Notes: generated by a model not told the origin, from the letters alone. Shown: positions 30,978 to 41,240, counted from the first letter of the stretch. The stretch is DNA of 64,000 nt from Prevotella sp. (GCA_017847725.1 JAGAXW010000020.1:18979-82978), one strand, 5' to 3'. Translations and numbers: made by a program.

Positions 30978-32020
30978 TGAGAAGATTGTCCGTATTGATA
31001 TTGTTGGTCTTCAATGTTTTGACAGCGTTGTCGCAAGTAAACGTTGAAGCAAGGATTGATCCGATAGAAATACTGATTGGGCAGCAGGCGCAGGTAGTTC
31101 TGACGGTTCATGCCGACGAGAATGCCAACATAGAATGGCCTATGCTGAAGCCTCGCCAGTTGTTGAATGAGGGGGTTGAGGTCGTTCATGTGCAGCATCC
31201 TACCCAACATGAAATGGTGCTGACGGTGACAAGTTTTGACGGACGGCTCTATCACCTGGATCCTTTCTCGGTAAAGGTGAACGGGCGTGAGTACAAGACG
31301 GCTGATTTGGCACTGAAGGTGGTGGAAGTAGAGGTCGACACTACGAAACTGGACAAGTTTTATGGTCCGAGAGACGTGCAGGACAATCCTTTTCTCTGGA
31401 GCGAGTGGGCCTCTGTGTTTTGGCTCAGCCTGTTAGTCATATTGCTGTCGGTTGTCGGCTACTACCTGTTTTTGCGACTGCGTGACAACAAGCCTATTGT
31501 CGTCCGTATCAAGATGGTCAAACGGCTGCTGCCGCACCAGAAGGCAATGAAGGAGATAGAGCAAATCAAGACAGACCGACTGGTGACCTCTGAAAATCAG
31601 AAGGCTTACTATACCAAGCTGACGGATACGCTGCGCCGCTATATTGAGGAGCGATACGGATTCTCGGCAATGGAGATGACGAGCAGTGAAATCATCGAGC
31701 GCCTGATGGCATCCGCTGACGAACAGTCTCTGTCAGAACTGAGCCAGTTGTTCCTGACTGCCGACCTGGTTAAGTTTGCCAAGTATTCGACCCTCATCAA
31801 TGAGAACGACGCCAATCTTGTAAGTGCTGTTGACTTTATCAATCAGACCAAACTTGAGAATCAGCCTACGCAAGAGATTGTGAAACCCGAACTCTCTGCC
31901 GCCGACCAACGCACACAAAAGACCCGTCGGCTACTGAAGGCTGTCATCTGGTTGCTGGCCATCGCTACAGTGGGGCTTTTTGCCTATATCGTTTACAGCA
32001 TGTATCAACTGTTAGTATAG
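30977..32020 (+). CDS. Bat-cluster membrane protein of unknown function
   Basis: A 347-residue protein. A signal peptide or anchor (about 1-19) is followed by a beta-rich periplasmic part (20-135), a transmembrane helix (about 147-168, WLSLLVILLSVVGYYLFLRL), a cytoplasmic helical domain with TDTLRRYIEERYGFSAMEMT near 213-232, and a final helix (about 318-340). The cytoplasmic part resembles the helical tail of BatD-like proteins. It sits between the DUF58 gene and batA, a usual place for such a protein in Bacteroidota aerotolerance clusters. Confidence 0.75.
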   Translation: MRRLSVLILLVFNVLTALSQVNVEARIDPIEILIGQQAQVVLTVHADENANIEWPMLKPRQLLNEGVEVVHVQHPTQHEMVLTVTSFDGRLYHLDPFSVKVNGREYKTADLALKVVEVEVDTTKLDKFYGPRDVQDNPFLWSEWASVFWLSLLVILLSVVGYYLFLRLRDNKPIVVRIKMVKRLLPHQKAMKEIEQIKTDRLVTSENQKAYYTKLTDTLRRYIEERYGFSAMEMTSSEIIERLMASADEQSLSELSQLFLTADLVKFAKYSTLINENDANLVSAVDFINQTKLENQPTQEIVKPELSAADQRTQKTRRLLKAVIWLLAIATVGLFAYIVYSMYQLLV

Positions 32021-32030
32021 AAAAAGAAAA

Positions 32031-33029
32031 ATGGAATTTGAAAATAAAGAATATCTGTTTTTACTGCTGCCGCTGATACCTTATGTAATCTGGTATCTGA
32101 TGTATCGCAAGAAAAGCGAGCCAACGATACGCATGAGCAATACTCGTGTCTATCAATATGCGCCTCGCTCTTGGAAAGTCAGGCTTATGCCCATTCAGAT
32201 GCTGTTGCGTATCGCTGCCATTGTACTGCTGGTTATCGTCCTGGCGCGTCCTCAGACAAAAAATTCCTGGAAGAACAAGACGATGGAAGGTATCGACATC
32301 ATGCTGGCCATGGATGTGTCGACCTCAATGCTGGCTGAAGACCTCAAGCCTAACCGACTTGAAGCTGCCAAGCAGGAAGCCGCAGAATTCGTTGTTGCAC
32401 GCCCTAACGATAATATTGGCTTGACTATCTTCGCAGGTGAGGCTTTCACGCAATGTCCTATGACGACAGACCATGCTTCCTTGCTCAACCTGCTCCATAA
32501 CGTGCGAACCGATATCGCACAGCGCGGTTTGATAGAAGACGGAACGGCTATCGGTATGGGCCTGGCCAACGCAATCAGTCGCCTGAAAGACTCCAAGGCT
32601 AAAAGCAAGGTCGTTATCTTGCTGACAGACGGTTCAAATAATCGTGGCGACTTGTCGCCTATGACAGCTGCCGAGATAGCGAAAAGTCTTGGTATTCGTG
32701 TGTATACAATTGGTGTCGGCACCAACAAGGTGGCACCTTATCCTATGATAGTTGCCGGTGGTGTTCAGTATGTTAATGTACCCGTAGAAATTGACACCAA
32801 GACCCTGAGTGATATTGCTCATGCAACAGATGGCGATTTCTATCGTGCGACGAATAACCGTGAACTACAGAAAATCTATCAGGAAATAGATAAACTGGAG
32901 AAATCAAAGCTTAATATAAAGAAATTCAGTAAGCGCTACGAAGCCTATCAGCCCTATGCAATAGCTGCAGTGCTGATACTCTTGTTAGAGATGCTGTTGC
33001 GCATTACCGTGTTCCGTAAGTTACCATAA
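32031..33029 (+). CDS. batA: BatA-like vWA membrane protein
   Basis: A 332-residue protein with two N-terminal transmembrane helices (about 8-24 and 58-76), a periplasmic vWA domain (about 85-285) and a C-terminal helix (about 305-325). The MIDAS is intact: MAMDVSTSMLAED near 93-105 (DxSxS) and ILLTDGSNNRGD near 201-212. Bat proteins were linked to oxygen tolerance in Bacteroides fragilis; the molecular task is unsettled. Second vWA gene directly downstream. Confidence 0.9.
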   Translation: MEFENKEYLFLLLPLIPYVIWYLMYRKKSEPTIRMSNTRVYQYAPRSWKVRLMPIQMLLRIAAIVLLVIVLARPQTKNSWKNKTMEGIDIMLAMDVSTSMLAEDLKPNRLEAAKQEAAEFVVARPNDNIGLTIFAGEAFTQCPMTTDHASLLNLLHNVRTDIAQRGLIEDGTAIGMGLANAISRLKDSKAKSKVVILLTDGSNNRGDLSPMTAAEIAKSLGIRVYTIGVGTNKVAPYPMIVAGGVQYVNVPVEIDTKTLSDIAHATDGDFYRATNNRELQKIYQEIDKLEKSKLNIKKFSKRYEAYQPYAIAAVLILLLEMLLRITVFRKLP

Positions 33030-33054
33030 AAATAACGCAAATAATAGAAAGACC

Positions 33055-34773
33055 GTGTTTCGATTTGAAGATCCCATATATCTCTATTCCTTGGTACTGA
33101 TCCCATTGTTGGCACTTGTTCGTTTCGCGTTGTTGCGGCAACAGAAGAAACGCTTGCGCCGTTTTGGTGACATAGAACTCTTGCGCCAACTCATGCCGGA
33201 TGTTTCTCGGGTACGCCCTTCTGTGAAATTCTGGATGTTGCAGCTGGCATTGGCATTACTCATTGTCGTGATTGCCCGTCCACAGTTTGGAACAAAAATC
33301 AGCAATGAGAAGAGAACTGGTATTGAGACGATTATTGCGATGGATGTCAGTAACTCGATGCTGGCAGAAGATGTTACACCCAGTCGACTGGACCGTGCAA
33401 AAATGATGGTAGAGAATCTGGTGGATCATTTTACGGACGACAAGATTGGTCTTATCGTTTTTGCTGGCGACGCCTTCATACAGTTGCCCATAACAAGTGA
33501 CTATGTGTCGGCAAAAATGTTTCTTTCAAGCATTTCCCCCTCCATGATAGCTACACAGGGAACGGATGTCGCAGCTGCTATCAGACTGGCAACTCATAGC
33601 TTTACAAAGCAGGAGGGCGTCGGGCGTGCCATCATTGTTATCACGGATGGAGAGGACCATGAGGGAGGTGCGTTAGAAGCTGCTGAGGAAGCGAAGAGTC
33701 AAGGGATGCTCGTCTATGTCTTAGGTGTCGGATCGACAAAGGGTGCACCTATTCCTATCGGCGACGGCGACTATCTGAAGGACAATACTGGGCAGACCGT
33801 GATGACGGGGCTTAACGAGGAAATGTGCCGACAGATAGCCCAGGCTGGCGGTGGCGCATATATACATGTGGAGAATAACAGCCGTGCCCAGGATTTGCTT
33901 GATGCAGAACTTGGCAAGTTGACAAAAAAAGAAATTAGCAGTACCATCTATAGCGAGTATGATGAGCAATTCCAGTATGTCGGTTTATTGGCTTACCTGC
34001 TCTTATTGCTTGAGTTGTGCATACTGGAGATTAAGAATCCGCTGCTGAGGAATGTATCCCTCTTCAAGAGAAAAGGTACTGCGGTGCTGCTATTGCTGAT
34101 AATAGGATGCTGTTTTATGCCTTCTGATTTGTCAGCACAGAATGCCCGCCAGTTGGTGCGACAGGGAAATAAACATTTTCGTGCAGGAAACTATGCAGAT
34201 GCTGAGGTCGCGTATCGTAAGTCTGTAGAGAAAGATGCACGTAACGCCCAAGCTGCCTATAATCTTGGAAATGCCTTGCTTGCACAGCGTAAGGATTCTG
34301 CGGCAGTCGTCCAGTTTGAGGCTGCTGCAAAACTGGAAGAAAATCCTATCCGCAAGGCCATGGCTTATCACAATATTGGCGTTATATGTCAGGGCAAACA
34401 GATGTACTCTGAAGCCATAGAGGCTTACAAGGAGTCTTTGCGCAATAATCCTGATTCTGATGAGACCCGTTATAATCTTGAACTGTGTAAACGTCAACAG
34501 AAACAACAGCAGAATCAGCAACAGCAGGATAAGTCTAAACAAGACAAGAATCAAAAGAATCAGCAACAGCAACAAGATAAACAGAACGATCAGAGCCAGC
34601 AAAAAAATCAAGATAAGCAGAACAAGGAAGCGCAGCAACAGCCACGACAGATGAGTCGTGAGAATGCTGAGCAACTGCTTAATGCCGCCATTCAGGAGGA
34701 GAAATCTACCCAGGAACGTATGAAGAAGGCACAGCAGCAGGCAGGACGTCGCCGGCTCCAGAAGAATTGGTAA
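33055..34773 (+). CDS. BatB-BatC fusion: vWA plus TPR membrane protein
   Basis: A 572-residue protein joining two usually separate products. Residues 1-325 are BatB-like: two helices, a vWA domain with MAMDVSNSMLAED near 95-107 and VITDGEDHEGG, and a closing helix. Residues about 340-360 (AVLLLLIIGCCFMPSDLSAQ) look like a retained BatC signal peptide or anchor. Residues 360-480 hold three TPR units (RQGNKHFRAGNYADAEVAYR onward), then a Gln/Lys/Asn-rich tail (480-545). The start is GTG at 33055, as no ATG precedes the first helix. Confidence 0.85.
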   Translation: MFRFEDPIYLYSLVLIPLLALVRFALLRQQKKRLRRFGDIELLRQLMPDVSRVRPSVKFWMLQLALALLIVVIARPQFGTKISNEKRTGIETIIAMDVSNSMLAEDVTPSRLDRAKMMVENLVDHFTDDKIGLIVFAGDAFIQLPITSDYVSAKMFLSSISPSMIATQGTDVAAAIRLATHSFTKQEGVGRAIIVITDGEDHEGGALEAAEEAKSQGMLVYVLGVGSTKGAPIPIGDGDYLKDNTGQTVMTGLNEEMCRQIAQAGGGAYIHVENNSRAQDLLDAELGKLTKKEISSTIYSEYDEQFQYVGLLAYLLLLLELCILEIKNPLLRNVSLFKRKGTAVLLLLIIGCCFMPSDLSAQNARQLVRQGNKHFRAGNYADAEVAYRKSVEKDARNAQAAYNLGNALLAQRKDSAAVVQFEAAAKLEENPIRKAMAYHNIGVICQGKQMYSEAIEAYKESLRNNPDSDETRYNLELCKRQQKQQQNQQQQDKSKQDKNQKNQQQQQDKQNDQSQQKNQDKQNKEAQQQPRQMSRENAEQLLNAAIQEEKSTQERMKKAQQQAGRRRLQKNW

Positions 34774-34782
34774 GAAAGTTAT

Positions 34783-37380
34783 ATGAAATATAGAATCCAC
34801 GATAGAAAAAAAAGACAGGTAAAAAGTTTCTTTATTTTTTACCTCTTATTCTTGTTACCATTGGCTACTGCCGCTCAAAAGTTAACGGGCCGCGCACCCT
34901 CACAGGTGGCTGTCGGTGAGCAGTTCCGCCTAACCTATACTATCAATACGCAGGACGTAAAAGGTTTCCGTGCTGGTAATGTTCCAGAGGAGTTTGAAGT
35001 CTTGATGGGGCCAAGTACATCCACCCAGTCGAGTTTCCAGATGGTCAATGGGCATACATCCAGCACGTCGTCTGTCACCTATACATACATTCTTGTTGCT
35101 AACAAGCAGGGTACCTTTACCATTCCAGCTGCTCATGCCACTGTCGACGGCAAGACAGTGCAGTCTAACGAACTGCGCATCAAGGTTGCAGGTCAGGTGC
35201 AGAGTGGAGCTCGTGGGCGGCATCAGCAGGGCGGTTCTCAAGAGTTGCGCCCTGCAGGTTCGGCGATTTCCGGCAGCGACCTCTTTATCAAGGTTAGTGC
35301 CTCAAAACAGCACGTTCGTGAGCAGGAACCTATACTTTTAACCTATAAGGTATATACCCTTGTGGGGTTGACCCAGCTGAGTGGCAAGATGGCCGATTTG
35401 AAGAGCTTCTACTCTCGCGAGGTTCCTCTGCCTCAGGAAAAAAGTTTTAGAGTAGAAACTTTAAACGGACGCCAGTACCGTACCGTTACGTGGCAGCAGT
35501 ATGTCGTGTTTCCACAGACTACTGGAAAGTTGGAGATTCCAAGTATCACCTACGAAGGCATTGTTGTTCAGCAGAATCGCAATGTCGATCCGTTTGAAGC
35601 TTTCTTCAATGGCGGGTCTGGCTATGTGGAAGTTAAGAAACAGATAAAAGCTCCTGGCATTACTATTCAGGTGGATCCATTGCCTCAGCGTCCTGCTGAT
35701 TTCTCTGGTGGAGTGGGGCGCTATACGATCTCTGCTCAACTGGAGCGCAACGAGGTAAAGGCTAATGATCCTATCAAGTTACGTGTTGTCGTAAGTGGTT
35801 CTGGTAATATGAAGTTGCTGAAGCAGCCTGTGGTAAAATTCCCAAAAGACTTTGATAGTTATGATGCAAAGGTGACCGACAAGACCAAATTGACAGTCAA
35901 CGGAATTGAGGGATCTATTGTGTATGACTTCTTAGCCGTTCCTCGTCATCAGGGAAAGTACGAAATTCCTGCTATCGAGTACGTTTATTTTGACACCCAG
36001 AAAGGCACATACAACACAGTAAAGACAGAATCCTTTACACTCAATGTTGCCAAGGGAGACGGAAACAGTTCCTCTACCGTCTACACAGCACAGGAGGACA
36101 TTAAGCAATTGGCTCATGATATTCGTTATATTCATACAGGGAATACTGAACAGCGTGCCGTTGATGATTTCTTCTTTGGATCATCTGCCTATTGGACAAC
36201 GATAGCGTTGCTGCTTGTCACATTTGTCTCGCTGTTTGTTATTTTCCGGCACAGGGCTATCGAACATGCCAATATCATGAAACAACGTGCCGGAAAGGCT
36301 AACAAGGTGGCCGTCAAACGACTGAAGAAAGCTGACAAACTGATGCATGCCGGTCGCGAAGGAGACTTCTATGATGAGGTGTTGCGCGCATTATGGGGGT
36401 ATGTCGGCGACCGATTGAGCATGCCTGTCGAGCAGCTCTCACGTGACAATGTCAGCCAGCAGTTGGAAAATCACGGAGTCAGTGAAGAGGTCATCCGGCA
36501 GTTTATTGGTGCCCTTGAGGAATGTGAATATGCGCGCTTTGCTCCAGGTGATGCAAAAGGAAATATGAAGAAAGTTTATGATGCTGCTTTAAGTGCCATC
36601 ACTCAAATAGCCTCAACGATGAAGAAAAAGAGTCATTCGTCCCGTCCTGTGACACTGTTGCTTCTCATGCTGTTACCTATTGCAGCTTCTGCTGTAACTA
36701 AATCACAGGCAGACAGTCTCTATGCTGCCGAGCATTATCAGCAGGCTGCACAAATGTATGAGAAACTACTGAAAAAGGGAACTTCTGCAGATCTTTATTA
36801 CAATCTGGGGAATGCCTACTATCGTATGGACAATATTACACAGGCAGTTATTGCTTACGAACGTGCATTGCTGTTGGCACCAGGAGACAATGATATTCGC
36901 CAAAACCTTCAGCTGGCACGCTCAAAAACAATAGATAAGATGGTGCCAGAGTCTGAGATTTTCTTCCTCACATGGTATCGTTCGATAGTCTCGTTACTTG
37001 ATACCGACAGTTGGGCATATATAGCCGTTTTTGCACTATTGTTAGTAATACTTTTGGCATTGGCATATCTCTTCGCAGAACCTGTGTGGTTGCGTAAGGT
37101 AGGCTTCTTCGGTGGAATCTCCTTCTTGTTTGCCTTCCTGCTGTGCAATCTTTTTGCATGGCAGCAGAAACAGATGATAGACAAGCGTACGGGCGCTGTG
37201 GTTATTCAGTCGGCTATCAATGTAAAAAGTACCCCGGCAAAAAATGGTACTGACCTTTTCATCCTGCATGAGGGCACAAAAGTGACGGTCGTTGATGCCT
37301 CCATGAAAGAGTGGTGCGAGATACGCGTTGCTGACGGCAAACAAGGATGGGTGGAGAGTAAACAAATAGAGATAATTTGA
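34783..37380 (+). CDS. BatD-BatE fusion: immunoglobulin-like, TPR and SH3 membrane protein
   Basis: An 865-residue protein. A signal peptide (to about 30) is followed by BatD-type beta domains (32-460, starting LTGRAPSQVAVGEQFRLTY), a helix near 472-490 and a helical cytoplasmic part. At residue 613 an internal ATG starts a second signal-like segment (SRPVTLLLLMLLPIAASAV) followed by TPR units (about 640-720), two helices and a C-terminal SH3-like domain ending VESKQIEII, which together match BatE. The reading frame is continuous. The internal ATG at 36619 could also start a separate BatE. Confidence 0.85.
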   Translation: MKYRIHDRKKRQVKSFFIFYLLFLLPLATAAQKLTGRAPSQVAVGEQFRLTYTINTQDVKGFRAGNVPEEFEVLMGPSTSTQSSFQMVNGHTSSTSSVTYTYILVANKQGTFTIPAAHATVDGKTVQSNELRIKVAGQVQSGARGRHQQGGSQELRPAGSAISGSDLFIKVSASKQHVREQEPILLTYKVYTLVGLTQLSGKMADLKSFYSREVPLPQEKSFRVETLNGRQYRTVTWQQYVVFPQTTGKLEIPSITYEGIVVQQNRNVDPFEAFFNGGSGYVEVKKQIKAPGITIQVDPLPQRPADFSGGVGRYTISAQLERNEVKANDPIKLRVVVSGSGNMKLLKQPVVKFPKDFDSYDAKVTDKTKLTVNGIEGSIVYDFLAVPRHQGKYEIPAIEYVYFDTQKGTYNTVKTESFTLNVAKGDGNSSSTVYTAQEDIKQLAHDIRYIHTGNTEQRAVDDFFFGSSAYWTTIALLLVTFVSLFVIFRHRAIEHANIMKQRAGKANKVAVKRLKKADKLMHAGREGDFYDEVLRALWGYVGDRLSMPVEQLSRDNVSQQLENHGVSEEVIRQFIGALEECEYARFAPGDAKGNMKKVYDAALSAITQIASTMKKKSHSSRPVTLLLLMLLPIAASAVTKSQADSLYAAEHYQQAAQMYEKLLKKGTSADLYYNLGNAYYRMDNITQAVIAYERALLLAPGDNDIRQNLQLARSKTIDKMVPESEIFFLTWYRSIVSLLDTDSWAYIAVFALLLVILLALAYLFAEPVWLRKVGFFGGISFLFAFLLCNLFAWQQKQMIDKRTGAVVIQSAINVKSTPAKNGTDLFILHEGTKVTVVDASMKEWCEIRVADGKQGWVESKQIEII

Positions 37381-37392
37381 TACAAGTTTTTT

Positions 37393-38049
37393 ATGGAAGA
37401 ATTGATACATTTTGATAAACAACTGCTATTATGGTGCAACGGCAGTGATTCGTTGTTCATCGACTATATGGTGACGACGCTGACAAATGCTAAGACCTGG
37501 ATACCGCTTTATATAGCATTGTTATATGTCGTTGTGAAGAATAACAAGAGTGCTAAGGAGGTCTTTTATATCGTAGCAGCAGCCGGGCTCTGTGTTTTCT
37601 TGGCTGGAGGACTCGACGACATGATCGTGAAACCTCTCGTCGCCCGTTGGCGTCCCACGCACGATCCGGAGATTGGCATGCTTGTTGATGTCGTTGACGG
37701 GTATCGGGGTGGAAATTATGGCTTCTTTTCAGCCCATGCATGCAATACTTTTAGTATAGCGGTGTTTTTCTCGTTGCTCATGCGCTTCCGTCCCCTTGTC
37801 GCAGCGATGATTCTTTGGTCGTTGACCAACTGTTGGACGCGTCTTTATCTGGGCGTCCATTATCCTGGTGATATTACTGTCGGACTTATTTGGGGCGGAA
37901 TAGTTGGCTATGTAGTCTACCGTCTTTATTGCCGTGTGACAACACCGGCAGTATATCCTGCAAAACTTTGTTACATTCCTATCATCGTACTTGCGTTACT
38001 CTTCCTCTATGCTATCGTTCGTGGGATGGTAACTGCTTATGTTCTGTAA
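37393..38049 (+). CDS. PAP2-family membrane phosphatase
   Basis: A 218-residue protein with five or six transmembrane helices. The three PAP2 phosphatase motifs are KPLVARWRPTHDP near 77-89, GFFSAHACNTF near 112-122 (FSAH for the usual PSGH) and TRLYLGVHYPGDITVG near 153-168. Likely dephosphorylates undecaprenyl or other lipid pyrophosphates at the periplasmic face. Follows the bat cluster by 12 bases. Confidence 0.88.
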   Translation: MEELIHFDKQLLLWCNGSDSLFIDYMVTTLTNAKTWIPLYIALLYVVVKNNKSAKEVFYIVAAAGLCVFLAGGLDDMIVKPLVARWRPTHDPEIGMLVDVVDGYRGGNYGFFSAHACNTFSIAVFFSLLMRFRPLVAAMILWSLTNCWTRLYLGVHYPGDITVGLIWGGIVGYVVYRLYCRVTTPAVYPAKLCYIPIIVLALLFLYAIVRGMVTAYVL

Positions 38050-38067
38050 CCTTTTAGAAATAATGCC

Positions 38068-39285
38068 ATGAATGTAAAAGAAATATCGATAAAGGATTAT
38101 CAATATGACTTGCCTGATGAGCGTATTGCAAAATACCCAAAGGCTGAGCGAGATCACTCCAAACTACTTGTGTATAAAAATGGTGAGGTAGCGGAGGATA
38201 TCTTTTATAATCTGCCTAAGTATTTACCGGCGAAGGCCCTGATGGTGTTTAACAATACCAAGGTCATTCAGGCACGTTTGCATTTTCGTAAAGAGACGGG
38301 TGCACTGATTGAAATTTTTCTACTTGAGCCATCACAGCCTGCTGACTATGAGCAGATGTTTCAGACAACAAACCATTGTTCCTGGTTGTGTCTGGTGGGT
38401 AATCAAAAGAAATGGAAGGGTGGTCCGCTCGTCCATCATGATGACTCGTTCATGATTCAGGCTGTGCGGAAAGGCGAGGTAGGTACCAGCCAGCTCATAG
38501 AATTCCAATGGCAGGCCGCCGAGGGTCACCCTCCTCTCTCGTTTGCTGAGGTTATCGACAAGATGGGCGAGTTACCCATACCTCCATATCTTAATCGTGA
38601 AACGCAGGAGAGTGACAAAACTACCTATCAGACGGTCTATTCAAAGATTAAAGGTAGTGTGGCTGCTCCTACTGCAGGTCTTCATTTCACGAATCGAGTG
38701 CTGCAGGCTATAGATGAACATGGGATTGAACGCGAGGAACTGACGCTCCATGTCGGAGCGGGTACTTTCCGTCCAGTCAAAAGCGACACCATTGGTCAGC
38801 ACCCTATGCATACGGAATATGTGGCAGTTCATCGGCATACTATTGAGCGACTCATTGCCTATGGCGGATCTGCTATTGCCGTTGGCACCACCAGTGTGCG
38901 TACGCTCGAGAGTCTCTACTATATGGGACTAAAACTGATGAAAAACCCGGATCTTTCGGAAGAACAGTTACATATCAATCAATGGGAACCTTATGAGAAT
39001 AATGGCGAAACCCCTCAATCGGTTGTGGTCTTACAGGCACTGTTAGACTGGATGTCCCGTCATGAACTCAATGTGCTCCATTCCTCGACGCAAATTATTA
39101 TCGCGCCCAGCTATGAATATAAGATTGTCAAGATGCTTGTTACGAACTTCCACCAACCGCAGTCAACACTACTGCTTTTGGTCAGTGCTTTCGTGAAAGG
39201 TGACTGGCGTAAAATCTACGACTATGCGCTGGCACACGATTTCCGCTTCCTCAGTTATGGTGATTCTTCACTGCTGATGCCATAG
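38068..39285 (+). CDS. queA: S-adenosylmethionine:tRNA ribosyltransferase-isomerase
   Basis: Transfers and isomerises the ribosyl part of SAM to 7-aminomethyl-7-deazaguanine tRNA, forming epoxyqueuosine. The 405 residues show the N-terminal LPDERIAKYPKAERDHSKLL, the SVAAPTAGLHFT motif near 193-204, LHVGAGTFRPVKS near 227-239, and VTNFHQPQSTLLLLVSAFVK near the end. Slightly longer than the E. coli enzyme. The window also carries queD and queE (60476, 60846), earlier steps of the same pathway. Confidence 0.96.
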   Translation: MNVKEISIKDYQYDLPDERIAKYPKAERDHSKLLVYKNGEVAEDIFYNLPKYLPAKALMVFNNTKVIQARLHFRKETGALIEIFLLEPSQPADYEQMFQTTNHCSWLCLVGNQKKWKGGPLVHHDDSFMIQAVRKGEVGTSQLIEFQWQAAEGHPPLSFAEVIDKMGELPIPPYLNRETQESDKTTYQTVYSKIKGSVAAPTAGLHFTNRVLQAIDEHGIEREELTLHVGAGTFRPVKSDTIGQHPMHTEYVAVHRHTIERLIAYGGSAIAVGTTSVRTLESLYYMGLKLMKNPDLSEEQLHINQWEPYENNGETPQSVVVLQALLDWMSRHELNVLHSSTQIIIAPSYEYKIVKMLVTNFHQPQSTLLLLVSAFVKGDWRKIYDYALAHDFRFLSYGDSSLLMP

Positions 39286-39317
39286 TTATAATAGTAGGAT
39301 AAATAAATGAAATAAAT

Positions 39318-41240
39318 ATGAAGTACGGATTTATCAAGGTGGCTGCTGCCGTTCCGGCTGTCAAAGTGGCTGATGTCGATTACAATGTACAGGAGATGGA
39401 ACGGCTTATAGCTGTGGCAGATGGAGCTGGTGTGGAAGTCATCTGCTTTCCTGAACTTTCGCTGACTGCCTATACGTGTCAGGATCTTTTTAAGGAACAG
39501 CTTCTGCTGACAAGGGCAGAAGAGGGCCTTATCCGCCTGTTGGAGTTTACGCGCAAACTCGATATTGTCTGTGTCGTCGGGCTGCCTATTCAGGTGGGTG
39601 GCCTGTTGCTCAATTGTGCGGCAGTCATCCAGAGCGGAACGCTGCTGGGTGTAATCCCCAAGACCTACTTGCCCAACTATAGCGAGTTCTACGAGAAACG
39701 CTGGTTTGCATCCAGTCAGGACCTTAATCCCACAGAAATCTATCTGGCCGGTACACCCGTGCTTCTGTCTTCCGAACCCAAACTGTTTCAGACTGTTGAC
39801 GGTGCTAAGATAGGTGTGGAGATTTGTGAAGACGTTTGGGCACCGATTCCTCCCAGCAACCAGTTGACGATGGCAGGAGCCGATATCATACTTAATTTGT
39901 CTGCCAGTGACGAACTTATCGGCAAGCACAACTATCTCCGTTCGCTGTTAGCCCAGCAGAGTGCTCGCACGATGAGCGGCTATGTCTATGCCTCAAGTGG
40001 CTTCGGCGAGTCGACACAGGATGTGGTGTATGGTGGTAATGCCATGATTTTCGAAAATGGAACCATGCTGGCAGAGGGTGAACGCTTCTCATTCCAACCT
40101 CAGATGCAGATTGCTCAGATAGATGTGGAGCGTTTGCGTACAGAGCGATACAGCAACTCCACCTTCATCAATGCTCAGCGCAATGCTTCTGCAAAAATAA
40201 TCAATCTAAAAGGATCGGGGAAGCAAGATTTTAAACTCTCCCGTTATATTGACCCGCATCCTTTTATTCCGACAGATGATGACATGACGGCTACTTGTGA
40301 GGACATTCTTAACATCCAGACGGCAGGCCTCGCCAAACGACTGCTGCATACTAAGTGTCAGCATGTCGTGGTGGGAATCAGCGGCGGGCTCGATTCTACG
40401 CTGGCTTTGTTGGTATGTGTCCGAACCTTCGATAAACTCGGCTATGACCGTCATGGAATAGTTGGCGTAACCATGCCAGGATTTGGAACGACAGACCGTA
40501 CGCATGATAATGCCACGTCTCTTATGCAGTCGTTGGGTATTTCACAGATGGAGATTCCCATAGCCAAGTCTGTTACACAACATTTCGAAGATATCGGCCA
40601 CGACGCGTCTGTCCACGATGCAACTTATGAAAACTCACAGGCACGTGAGCGCACTCAGATACTGATGGATTTGGCCAACAAACTGAATGCCCTTGTCGTC
40701 GGCACAGGTGATTTGTCAGAACTGGCTCTTGGCTGGGCTACCTATAATGGTGATCACATGTCTATGTATGGTGTCAATGCAGGTATCCCTAAGACACTTA
40801 TCCAGTACCTTGTGCGTTACGTTGCCCAACTGCAACAGTTTGCCGCTGAGCGTGACACCCTCATCGATATTGTCGACACCCCGATATCTCCTGAGCTGAC
40901 CCCTGCTGATGAAGAAGGTAATATACAGCAGAAGACCGAAGATTTGGTTGGTCCTTATGAACTTCACGACTTCTTCCTCTATTATTTCCTTCGCTTTGGC
41001 TTCCGTCCTGTAAAGATTTTTGTGATGGCGCAACATGCTTTTGCCAAGACTTACGATTCGGAGACCATCAAGAAATGGCTTACCATCTTCTTCCGTCGTT
41101 TCTTCTCCCAGCAGTTCAAGCGTTCTTGTCTGCCTGATGGTCCCAAAGTTGGTAGTGTGTCACTCTCTCCACGAGGAGATTGGCGTATGCCGAGCGATGC
41201 CTCTAGTGCACTGTGGCTCAAAGAATGTGAATCGATATGA
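39318..41240 (+). CDS. nadE: Glutamine-dependent NAD+ synthetase
   Basis: Amidates NaAD to NAD+. The 640-residue protein joins an N-terminal nitrilase-like glutaminase (catalytic Glu in CFPELSLTAY, Lys in PKTYLPNYSEFYEKRWF, Cys in VEICEDVWAP) to a C-terminal synthetase with the P-loop VVGISGGLDSTLALLV near 353-368 and GTGDLSELALGWATY. Both halves are complete. It overlaps the methyltransferase gene by 4 bases. Confidence 0.97.
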   Translation: MKYGFIKVAAAVPAVKVADVDYNVQEMERLIAVADGAGVEVICFPELSLTAYTCQDLFKEQLLLTRAEEGLIRLLEFTRKLDIVCVVGLPIQVGGLLLNCAAVIQSGTLLGVIPKTYLPNYSEFYEKRWFASSQDLNPTEIYLAGTPVLLSSEPKLFQTVDGAKIGVEICEDVWAPIPPSNQLTMAGADIILNLSASDELIGKHNYLRSLLAQQSARTMSGYVYASSGFGESTQDVVYGGNAMIFENGTMLAEGERFSFQPQMQIAQIDVERLRTERYSNSTFINAQRNASAKIINLKGSGKQDFKLSRYIDPHPFIPTDDDMTATCEDILNIQTAGLAKRLLHTKCQHVVVGISGGLDSTLALLVCVRTFDKLGYDRHGIVGVTMPGFGTTDRTHDNATSLMQSLGISQMEIPIAKSVTQHFEDIGHDASVHDATYENSQARERTQILMDLANKLNALVVGTGDLSELALGWATYNGDHMSMYGVNAGIPKTLIQYLVRYVAQLQQFAAERDTLIDIVDTPISPELTPADEEGNIQQKTEDLVGPYELHDFFLYYFLRFGFRPVKIFVMAQHAFAKTYDSETIKKWLTIFFRRFFSQQFKRSCLPDGPKVGSVSLSPRGDWRMPSDASSALWLKECESI

